A DNA stretch of 10,521 nucleotides from Dipetalonema caudispina. Its lineage: Eukaryota > Nematoda > Chromadorea > Rhabditida > Onchocercidae. Location of the stretch: positions 1 through 10,521 of the forward strand of contig JABVXV010000756.1 in NCBI GenBank assembly GCA_013365325.1, in the 5' to 3' direction. The notes below the pieces were generated by a model. The model saw nothing but the letters and a program-made list of their open reading frames with translations. It was not told the DNA's origin and did not search any database. Positions 1-8,012 of the stretch are shown in pieces (position 1 is the first letter of the stretch; each line of letters begins with the position of its first letter). Both the position numbers and the translations under genes were made by a program.

Positions 1-996
1 TTCATCGATAAAATTCTTCTCGTAAAAATAGGCGTGAATTGTAATAGGCCTTTCTGTCCTGTCTTTTGTTTCGAGCTTTTCGTAATCTTTCGATACTACG
101 AAAATGCTTTAAAATAAATTACCGATTGCTTTTTGCATATACTTCGTTACTTCTTAATTCAAATAAACTAAGAAAACAAATTTCTGGTAGAACGTTCATC
201 TGAATTTCAACACTGTCGCATAGTTAACAAAAGAAGCGAAGGTTCCCTTCAGATTATTTCGAGTGAACGCATTATATTTTGCATTTTTTAGCACTGAGTG
301 GTAGAAATGTGCGCCGAGGAATGAAAAAGAAGAAGAAAAGCAAAGGTCCAATTGAAATTTTGGTGTAAATTTTATGCGCTAATTGTGTCGAAGATGTAAT
401 GTGGCATTTGAACTGTCATCAAATATCTTACAGTTCATTGATTGCTTTTGAGGAGGATATCTAAATGAATTGAAGTAAGATTCACAGGTCATAGTCCAAC
501 TAGCTGCTGATTTAAAGTATTTAGGAACAGAAAACAAAAAGAGCAAAGAGCACAGGTTAAAACGATGGGACAAATTAAGAAAAATATCAAAGTTGAAAAA
601 TGTTTCAAAGTGATCTACTGAGAAACAAAATTTGAAGTATGCAAAATTTAGCAGCTGCTGTGATACAATTTAAACGATTTGCATCAGTTAGCTGACTTTT
701 ACTGCAACTTCACTGCAAATATTAGCTGTGCTAACAATAATATACAATTACCATATCTGAGGTACCGCTACCAGCAAAGAAATGATTACTGAATTGACAG
801 GTTTTATTTGCTTTTCATTCTTGCTTGACAATCTTACCCAACGAAAAATTTCGAATTTGAAAATTCATTAAATTGGATTAACAACATAGTTTGAATTCCT
901 TTTTGAATTTTTGACTTCTTTTTTCAATCAGAATATGCTCATACTCACGTCTAGTTACTTACAACATTGATATAGTAGTGGTAACGTTTCATGTCA

Positions 997-1048
997 ACTG
1001 ATAATACTGATTAACTGATAAAGGTGGCATTATGGATATTACTGATAA
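997..1048 (+). promoter_or_regulatory. Cluster of ACTGATAA GATA-factor-type sites
   Basis: Three exact ACTGATAA words (997-1004, 1014-1021, 1041-1048) and one ACTGATTA (1006-1013) fall within 52 bases. ACTGATAA is the extended intestinal GATA site bound by ELT-2-type factors in Caenorhabditis elegans. The cluster is about 1.05 kb upstream of the TyrRS start. Single copies also occur at 7202-7209 and, in reverse, at 9287-9294. It may be an enhancer or a decayed simple repeat. Confidence 0.3.
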
Positions 1049-1860
1049 TAGTGGCTGGGCTAACAATACTGAAAAAAAGCAAGCAATATGGGAAGTTGGA
1101 ATTAGCGGAAAGACAGAAAAAACTTTTTAAATCAGTGAATAAAATGATGAATACAATAAATTGAATTTGCATTCAAAAAAGTTGAAATGAATGTTATTTT
1201 ATGTAAAATTGTTAGAAGTTTCAAAGTTGCTGAAGGAGGAGAATCCAATGGTCTTCGATCAGATGATTGTATATTCATTAATTGCTGTTAATATCATCAT
1301 AAATGGGACTACTTTTTTTTTTTTCACTTCAAAATGTAAAATGTTTATAATGAGCCATTATATTACACTTTTGAGTTTAATGAATAATAGCGCATTAGAA
1401 GTATTCTTGATGGAAGTATTATAAAATAACATTTTTAGATAACAAATTTGAAGCTTAACAAAGTATTGGATTGAAAAATCCGTGGAAAAAAAAGGTGAAA
1501 ATTCATTGCATTTACGAATAACACTGAATATGTTGTGCTGATTGAAAAATAAAAGAGAAGATATTAATTCCATTCTCGTATTTTTATATTGAATTTTAAA
1601 CTGGAATTTCAAAAACATTCCGGAAATTTCATAGTAAAATGAGAAATATTCATAGCACCATTATTAATGCTTCATTAATCAAAATTAGAACGAAATTCAC
1701 CGTAACATTTGTATGGAAAAGTAAACCGGTTAATAAACGGACATACATCTTATTTCTCTTTAATGTTTTGTTGCGTGAAACATAACAGTTGCATTGCAGA
1801 CTGTTCTATTTAGCTTCAGCATTGCTATTCTTGGTTTATTGCTGGTGTTGGAGTTGTTGT

Positions 1861-1930
1861 CATCGCGGGGTTGCGGGGTTTTTCCCGGTGGTGATAGTTT
1901 TTAGTTGTAAATGTAGTTTTATAAATTTTA
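1861..1930 (+). promoter_or_regulatory. Candidate promoter patch: G+C-rich block plus TATA-like site
   Basis: In an A+T-rich upstream region this block stands out. It has two adjacent copies of GCGGGGTT (1865-1872, 1873-1880), then GGGTTTTTCCC (1876-1886), a palindromic G3-T5-C3 word. A TATAAA lies at 1920-1925. The block is about 210 nt before the start codon, where an initiation region for an outron-bearing transcript could lie. The call is positional inference; no nematode promoter consensus is strong enough to settle it. Confidence 0.25.
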
Positions 1931-2083
1931 AGTTAAAATTTAGTCTATTGTTTGGTTACATTACGTGAAGTGTTATTTTCCAATCGGTTTACTTGGGTTG
2001 GAATAAAATATGATTAGCAGTTAGATTATCGATTGTGTTCACTTCGGATTTGCAAGTCTAATATTGACTTAGACTTAACTTTG

Positions 2084-2095
2084 TTGATTTTCAGT
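2084..2095 (+). promoter_or_regulatory. Likely spliced-leader trans-splice acceptor before the TyrRS start
   Basis: TTGATTTTCAG ends at 2094 and the ATG begins at 2096, so only one base of the gene's own leader would remain. The sequence fits the nematode 3' splice consensus TTTTCAG. No upstream donor-bounded exon is apparent, and this acceptor-next-to-ATG arrangement is typical of SL1 trans-spliced nematode mRNAs. A cis-spliced 5' UTR exon farther upstream is the alternative. The in-frame open stretch before it (2033-2095) would then be intron or outron. Confidence 0.65.
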
Positions 2096-4738
2096 ATGAC
2101 AAACGAGGATAAATCAAGTATGAAAGTTGATACTGATGGATTGTCGGAGGAAGACGTATGTCGACTAAACCTTATTACGAGGAATTTGCAAGTTTGTTGC
2201 AGTTATGACTTATTACTTCATATTTTGGAACTAAAAAAGATGATTTATTATTTGGAGGATAGCCGTTCATCCGGTTTATTCCGATTTATTATGGATAATG
2301 ATCGTTTTATATTCATCATGTATTTCAGGAGGTGTTGGGTTTGGAGAAAATTACAAAACAGTTAGCTTCGAAAAAAAAAATTCATATATATTGGGGCACA
2401 GCAACTACAGGAAAGCCGCATGTAGGATATTTTGTACCGATAAGAAAAATTGCAGACTTTTTATCCGCCAATATAAGGGTATGTATTATGAATTAATTTC
2501 AAAACATTTTATCTAGTAATTCTCGAAAATCAGTTTTGGAAGATTTCGAGTCGTAAGTTTTCGGTTTCTATTATCGCTGGACCTCTTACTTTCTCAGATT
2601 AATAGAGTAACTTTCATTCAGGTAACAATATTGTTTGCTGATTTGCATGCTTTTTTGGATAATTTAAAAAGCACTTGGGAGCTTCTGGATAATCGAGTAT
2701 TATATTACGAAAAAGTGATCAAAGCACTACTTACCGCACTGCATGTGCCGTTGGATCAACTACATTTTGTTAGAGGAACATCGTACCAGTTAACGAGGTT
2801 AGTTTTTCGTCGAAATAATTATTGTGTAATTAAGTCACTAGTTGATACTTTAGGTAGTATTAACAGTTTAGCAGATTTTTTGTTCAAGTGTGCTTCCACT
2901 GTTTTTGCATGAAACGGTTTAATAGTTCGTATTTTAAGAGAATATACGTCTGATTTGCTCCGACTATGTAATATTGTAACAAGGAGAGATGCTTTACGTG
3001 CTGGTGCTGAAGTGGTAAAGCAAGTAAGTTTTCTTTTTTACATGAATATATAATGAATAAAGTTTAAAGTGAGATTTGTAATTAAAAGCTCCAGGTGGAT
3101 GGTATATAATCACCACTGCAGGTAGCATCGCCATTATTGAGCGGTTTGCTCTACCCATTATTACAAGCCTTGGATGAACAGTATTTGAAAGTTGATGGTC
3201 AGTTTGGTGGAGTGGACCAAAGGAAGATTTTTATTCTGGCTGAGGAACAACTTCCAAAACTAAAATTAGGTAAAAGGTTTCACCTTATGAATCCTATGGT
3301 ACCTGGATTGCAAGGATCGAAGATGAGCAGGTGATTTTTTGTTGTAGATTAAATGTTTTATTTGAGTTTCATTTTGAATGTTGCCGACTAGTTGAATATA
3401 CTTGGATTATGTCTTTTTTAGTTTTCTAAATGAGACTTAATGTCTTAGGCGTATATACTTCTCATCACCCTGCAGTTTGCATTTCTTCCATCAAAATTTG
3501 TTGGAATTTATTGAGGTTCATCTCACTTCCATATACGTTAAAATTTAATGAGCACTTTGATTTAGTTCAGAAGAAAATTCGAAAATTGATTTGCTGGATA
3601 AAGCAGATGTTGTGCGCAGGAAGATCGATGGCGCTCTTTGCAGTCATGATTCCGATGAAAACGGTGTACTAGCCTTTTGTGAACACGTTTTATTTCCGAT
3701 TATTTCACCAAGAGCAATCACTTTTGATGGAAGGAATTACAATAATTATAAGGATTTATTTGAAGAGTACAGTATAGGAAGGATTTCTGAAGCTGGCTTG
3801 AAAGAAACCGTCAAGGTTTGTAATGTCTCAAATTTTACCTCTATATTGTGTTGCACTAACCTGAAAAGGAAAAATCCTAATAAATATTGCTGTATGCTTT
3901 GTTTAATCACTTATTAGTTTAACATTATAAGTATTAATAACCAGTAATAATAAGTAATTCATGACATAAGCTTTGCACTTGCATATTCTAATACGCCTGC
4001 TATGTTGTTAAGTAGTGAGCGTGCAAAATATGCGAAACTATCTTTGTAGCGAAGGATCAGAGTTAAAAGTTGAAGTGAACATGGCATCCTGATGCTACTA
4101 CAACTTGTTACTAGCATTGAATCGTGTCTCGATACAGTATATATTTAAATAGTCACTTTACAACATATAATTTACTTTAAACTGCTACCTTTATGGGATT
4201 TCTGACATTTAGATCGGTCACATTTTCCAAGAAATCTTTAGCAGGAACATATTCCGGAAAATATACCAAAAATGTTCCATTGAGGAACAATATTACAGAA
4301 ATCCAGAAGTTGCTATTATGGTGCAGTGCGGAGCTGTTCTGTTGGTGTGTAGGATTTTAAGGTTCATTACCTTCTTAAAGCATATCTCTAAAACTGGTAC
4401 AGGCACATATATCCATGTACCGGTTTCGCAGTATGCAAAATAGCTGTCGAGTAATCTCATTAGATGCAATGTAATTCGTTGTATTCTGTAGTGCTTGTTC
4501 GAACAATTCGATTCTGTTCTTCCTCCTTTACTTTGCTTCTTTCTCTATATTTCACTTATTTCGATATTTTATTTGTTTTTTTTTTGATTAATTACTTCGA
4601 TCACTTTACTGTTACTTTGTCTAATTTTGTCTGTTATCTTTCTTGCAGGAGTTCATTTGTAAAATACTGGAAGAAGTACAAAAGAACTGTATGGACGAAG
4701 AAATGCTAACTTTATTGGAAAAAGGATATTCCAAAAAT
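2096..4738 (+). other. N-terminal TyrRS module (catalytic; anticodon site degenerate)
   Basis: This covers residues 1 to about 352, exons 1-6 and the first half of exon 7. It aligns to human TyrRS almost without gaps. The tyrosine-contact set of human TyrRS (Y39, Y166, Q170, D173, Q188) is complete as Y53, Y180, Q184, D187 and Q202. The HIGH-type motif is HVGY at 63-66 and the KMSKS-type motif is KMSSS at 236-240. The connective region (about 83-170) includes ADLHAFLDN and GAEVVKQ. The C-terminal helical part (about 270-352) keeps HVLFP, but the family motif HP(G/A)DLK reads SEAGLK at 313-318, so the His and Asp that contact anticodon base G34 in the Methanocaldococcus TyrRS-tRNA structure are Ser313 and Gly316. 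I infer an active charging site with little or no anticodon reading. Confidence 0.88.
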
Positions 4739-7197
4739 ATATGTGATGACAGTTTAACCCACTCTGCTAGTTCTGTAATTGATGGCGTTACCTTGAGTGA
4801 GACAGAAGATCAGAGGTTTCGGGAAATCATCTGTGATACCGAGGTGCTTGTGTTTTTTGAGATTTTATAACCAAAAAACTTCATAAAAATTATTCAAGTT
4901 GTAATTCTGCATCTTGCAGTTAGTCAGCGGTGAAATATGGCTTAAGAGACGAATCAAGGAGAATAGTTTATTACATGTTGTTTATACGATAGCTCCAAAG
5001 GGTCGCTTCCACTTGGGTTTTATTATTCCACTGTTCAAATTGAAGGTTCTTTTTTTTTGTTTCTGCATATTTTATTGAGTCGCTTTAAACGTTGAGATTG
5101 CTTTTCATCAACAAACTTTGTTACGGCTTGTTTCTCTACGATTCAGAATAGCTGAAGTAAAGTTAGCTTTTCATCAGCCGCTTTCAATGTTTCTGAGGAT
5201 AGTAGTTTCCTCAAGGTTGACTAAGTATGCGTCAGTCCACGCAAGCAAAAATTATTGGTGACCTTTTGATTTCTGAAGGAAACTGATTTCTCTGGCGATT
5301 TTTATCATGGTCTTTTGATCGTGTAGTATATATGCCATTCGACGACATTTTCAATTACTATTTTTTTTTTTGATTTTTTTTTTATTTTTAGAAACTGCAG
5401 TTGCTAGGTAATATTTCACTAACAATAATATTGGCTGATATCGATGCCTTTTTGGATAATGAGAAATGCTCATGGAATGTTCGAGAAGCACGCTGTGATT
5501 ATTATACTATGGTTTTGCAGCAGATCTTTAGTCTGCTTAACTTGAAAGATGTCAAAATTGTTCGAGGATCGAGCTATCAATTGGAACCGTGAGTTTTTTC
5601 CTGTGAAATCACATTATATTTATGCACGAATTATTACCTCAGATAATCAAATATATTCCGAGTTATTAAAGGGTGATATTAGCGTTGAGTAGATCATTCA
5701 GCATATCAGCCTTTTACGATATCGTTGTGTAACTTCAGCTAGAATGGGCCATGTCGATGATGTTAGTTTGTGCTTGCATTCGCAGGCAAAGTATAAAGCT
5801 AAATAAAGTTTCATTTCCAGAGAGTATATTTTGGAACTGTATCAGATGGCTTCGAAAGTAACACGAGATGAAGCATCCATTCTGGACGGAGTGACGTTGG
5901 GCTCATTGTTACCGCCTTTGTACTTCACCATTGATCATTATCATATGAATGTTGATATTGTTATTATGGGTGAGGAAATGCGTCCTTTTTCGGAGTTTTC
6001 TGAACAGGTTTTTAATTATTTAATTTTAAAATTACAGTTGGATTTTTCTCTGTTATTTTCATTGATTGTGATATGAGTTACTATTTCATATAACGTTAGA
6101 GTTTGGAGCACCAGTGTGATAATTTTAATACTGCACATCCTTTTATTTGTATGTTTTCCACCTGTTTAGTAGTACTATAAATACTTCACTCCTGATTTCC
6201 TTCTTTCTGATTTCTACTAGAATTCCACTTCTTTGTCAGTGCAATTGTTCTTAAATTATACTTCATCGTACTCCGGCTTTTCAGGTGATGCAAAAGCGTG
6301 GGCAACAACCCCGTGCCTGTTTGTTAGTGCCAATTTTGCCATCTATGTCAGGCAGTAAAATGTCTGCATCAGATCCTGAATTTCATCTGGATCTGCTAGA
6401 TACACCAAAACAAATCAAGCAGAAAATCGCACGTTCATTTTGCGAACCTGGTAATTTGAAAGGCAATATCGCTTTCGAACTTGCAAAACACTTTATATTT
6501 CCATATTTTGGATCAAGTAAGTTATTACTCTAATCATTGTCTTTCTGTCTATTACTAAATACTTGTGGTGCAATCTGAGGATGAAGTAGTCTCTTACGTC
6601 AACATTGGCTTTAATACATATTGAGTAATACTACTTTTTTGTTTAGCATGACTGTTGGCATTTTTCATTAATATTCGTATTCTTTGACTATTCTGTTCTG
6701 TTTTCACTACTCTGCATAATTTCTACATTCTACATAATTGTTAGGAATTTAATCGCTAATTAATCCAGAACTTCTTTATTACTCTCTTTTAGTTGTTTAC
6801 ATCTTGCAATTCAAGTCAGTGGAAATGTAGCGACTTCTTTTAACCATTCTCTCTGCCTCTAATATTAAAATGATTATATTTTCTGCACTTATGGTCTACT
6901 ATTTTTTTGGGAATATTTCAGATTTTTTGAATTGCTTAAATTTTATAATGAACCTCTGGATTTCGAATTTTAGAGTTGGTAATCGAACGTTCGGAAGAAA
7001 ACGGTGGAAACATAGAGATTAATGGTTGTGATGAACTGGAAAAAATAATTGTGGATGGAACTTTGCATCCTGCAGATTTAAAGGCGGTAGTGATATCTAA
7101 AATCAATCAGTTCTTCGACCCCGTTCGAATGTGTTTTGCTACTAAAGCAAAACTAATATCTACAGCATTCCCTAATAAAAAAGGCGGTAAAAAGTAG
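2096..7197 (+). CDS. yars-1: Double-length cytosolic tyrosyl-tRNA synthetase, 12 exons, 708 aa
   Basis: Class Ic synthetase that activates tyrosine with ATP and loads it on tRNA-Tyr in the cytosol. Exons: 2096-2191, 2329-2478, 2622-2797, 2939-3023, 3122-3330, 3566-3815, 4649-4843, 4920-5045, 5392-5588, 5821-6007, 6285-6516, 6974-7197 (stop TAG). All introns are GT-AG and every join keeps frame; the phases of introns 1 to 11 are 0,0,2,0,2,0,0,0,2,0,1. The start ATG lies one base after a TTTTCAG acceptor. The product holds two full TyrRS modules, about residues 20-352 and 370-708. Human TyrRS has one such module plus an EMAP II-like domain (528 aa), which is missing here. The archaeal/eukaryotic type is shown by [37 protein letters not shown] and GSKMSSS. 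The symbol follows nematode naming by homology. Least certain joins: exon 9 start (5392, or 5401 without KLQ) and exon 4 start (TTTTAAG acceptor). Confidence 0.93.
3816..4648 (+). other. Intron 6 of TyrRS (833 nt, largest)
   Basis: The donor is GTTTGT after residue Lys322 and the acceptor is TTTCTTGCAG; phase 0. The flanking exons join without a gap in the module alignment (LKETVK then [10 protein letters not shown], matching the human helix around LKNSVEVALNKLLDP), so no coding exon is missing inside. It contains short inverted arms at 4244-4295 (GGAACAT, ATGTTCC, GGAACA) and a long T-rich run before the acceptor. No nested gene is supported. Confidence 0.8.
4739..4789 (+). other. Inter-module linker of the double TyrRS
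   Basis: Residues about 353-369, inside exon 7, have no counterpart within a single TyrRS module. The stretch is short, polar and Ser/Asp-rich ([17 protein letters not shown]), as expected of a flexible tether. Because it is encoded within one exon with no stop, the two modules belong to one polypeptide rather than two adjacent genes. The ends are approximate, since the first module's last helix and the second module's first helix fade into it. Confidence 0.6.
5046..5391 (+). other. Intron 8 of TyrRS
   Basis: It is 346 nt and phase 0, with a weak GTTCTT donor and a very strong T-tract plus TTTTTAG acceptor. A second AG at 5399-5400 (CTGCAG) would remove three residues (KLQ) and stay in frame, so NAGNAG-like variation is possible. 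No other feature was found in it. Confidence 0.7.
6517..6973 (+). other. Intron 11 of TyrRS
   Basis: It is 457 nt and phase 1, with a GTAAGT donor and an AATTTTAG acceptor; Lys635 is split across it. It separates the C-terminal module's FPYFGS from LVIERSEEN. No intron lies at this point in the N-terminal module. No nested gene was seen. Confidence 0.8.
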
Positions 7198-7224
7198 TTT
7201 TACTGATAATTTAAACAATATTAG

Positions 7225-7260
7225 AATAAGGTCTACGATGCTTATGCACGGTGCTATAAA
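7225..7260 (+). terminator. Possible polyadenylation signal region of TyrRS
   Basis: No canonical AATAAA follows the stop at 7195-7197 closely. The nearest candidates are AATAAG at 7225-7230 and TATAAA at 7255-7260, both variant hexamers. The choice is uncertain, and the inverted repeat at 7365-7396 lies just beyond. Confidence 0.25.
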
Positions 7261-7364
7261 TTTTTTAGAATATGCTAGGGTGACTACCGCAGTTTGAAGT
7301 CCATCTTCATGACACTTTAATTGCGCGTATCACAAGGGACGTGGTGTTCTTAATGTACTATTAC

Positions 7365-7396
7365 ATTATCTCGAACCTCAGCAGGTTCGAGATAAT
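7365..7396. repeat. Perfect inverted repeat, 14-bp arms, 4-base loop
   Basis: ATTATCTCGAACCT (7365-7378), loop CAGC, AGGTTCGAGATAAT (7383-7396). The arms are fully complementary. The right arm contains GGTTCGAGA, which resembles a tRNA B box, and is followed by TTTCTTTTTTTT (7396-7407), which resembles a pol III stop. No tRNA cloverleaf can be built around it. It lies 168 nt after the TyrRS stop, so it could also be a 3'-end hairpin. Confidence 0.8.
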
Positions 7397-7865
7397 TTCT
7401 TTTTTTTCGGATATCATGGGAGTTCTTTGACTTCTGTCCATTTCTAATAAGGTTGGTACCATTATCTGTACAAACAAATATAACTGCTTTTGTGATTATA
7501 GCTTCGTTTGTGATTATGACGATTGCTTTAAAATTTAATGCATCTCTTAATTATTCTATGAAACTGGACGCAAATTTGTATGAGAAAACAAATGACTATG
7601 AAACTTTTTCCAGTAAATTCAGATGTTTCAAATTAAACAGCAATCGATTAGTTTTTAATGTTATTAGGATGAAGTCAGTACATCCAGATTCAGCTTGTCA
7701 GGCAGTCTGGCTCTGGGTAAACTATGCAAACAACGGATCGCTTACCAAGAAGTCGCTACAACATTCTTTTTGGGAGGGTTCGGATGAAAATTTAATTATA
7801 TCCAGCCTTATATTATCCAGACGGTGAAAATTTAATGATTGCTGAATAATATAACGTTTTTCCGT

Positions 7866-7902
7866 TTTATTGTTAACTGTTGTTCCTTTTGTTATCAATT
7901 AA
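7866..7902. repeat. Diverged 37-bp direct repeat, copy 1
   Basis: It runs from TTTATTGTTAACTG to ATCAATTAA and matches 8013-8049 at 32 of 37 positions with no gaps. The flanks of the two copies do not match, so the repeat unit is short. Confidence 0.6.
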
Positions 7903-8012
7903 AAGCAACTTCACTAAAAATTTAAAAGTAAAGCAAAAATATTGCCATTAAAAATTATAGTTTTCCTACGCTTTTAAATTTATACTATTTGCAAGATTTT
8001 GTTCATGTGAAA

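Larger units (their letters stand above)
1..2083. other. Upstream intergenic stretch, no gene supported
   Basis: About 2.1 kb of A+T-rich sequence. The longest open frames on either strand are under 90 codons, low in complexity and match no family I recognise (for example 1191-1424 plus, 1358-1618 minus). Beyond the ACTGATAA cluster and the G+C-rich patch listed separately I see no RNA gene, transposon end or tandem array. An SL1-like spliced-leader sequence was looked for and not seen. Confidence 0.6.
4790..7197 (+). other. C-terminal TyrRS module (pseudo-catalytic; anticodon site kept)
   Basis: This covers residues about 370-708, from the second half of exon 7 to exon 12. It aligns to the first module over its whole length at low identity. 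[15 protein letters not shown] (407-421) matches [15 protein letters not shown] (52-66) without a gap, RGSSYQL matches [16 protein letters not shown] matches ADLHAFLDN, and GSKMSAS (580-586) matches GSKMSSS. All five tyrosine-contact residues are replaced: Y53 by V408, Y180 by L525, Q184 by Y529, D187 by I532 and Q202 by M548. About nine residues are missing before the second pocket strand. The anticodon-binding part is the better copy: FCEPGN (609-614), HPADLK (666-671, with His666 and Asp669) and FFDPVR (681-686). The aromatic stacker before GG (Phe261 in Methanocaldococcus) is Asn644. The end is Lys-rich (NKKGGKK). It probably cannot bind tyrosine and serves tRNA binding and dimer-like packing. 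Confidence 0.88.

Noticed and set aside
677..684. Octamer-type ATTTGCAT (also 9618-9625 on the other strand)
   Set aside because: Single eight-base A+T-rich words are expected by chance in this composition.
1358..1618. Minus-strand and short plus-strand open frames outside 2096-7197
   Set aside because: They are low-complexity Lys/Ile/Phe/Asn-rich translations with no recognisable domain and no splice partners.
2033..2095. Upstream in-frame extension of the TyrRS first exon
   Set aside because: It has no ATG before 2096, and a TTTTCAG acceptor lies between it and the real start; the extra residues match nothing in TyrRS.
3566..3571. Using the more canonical TTCAG (ending 3570) as the exon 6 acceptor
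   Set aside because: It shifts frame and meets a stop within a few codons. The TTTAG ending at 3565 restores [15 protein letters not shown], matching the family exactly.
4240..4300. Heat-shock element or hairpin from GGAACAT, TTCCGGAA and ATGTTCC in intron 6
   Set aside because: The spacing does not fit three alternating GAA/TTC units, and the arms are only six to seven bases.
3816..4648. Two separate genes, with the boundary in the large intron 6
   Set aside because: Exon 7 opens with the last helices of the first module in phase and continues through the linker into the second module; no stop and no start next to the acceptor is seen.
7330..7410. tRNA gene suggested by GGTTCGAGA plus T-run
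   Set aside because: No A box, acceptor stem or T-stem pairing can be drawn; the word is part of a longer palindrome.
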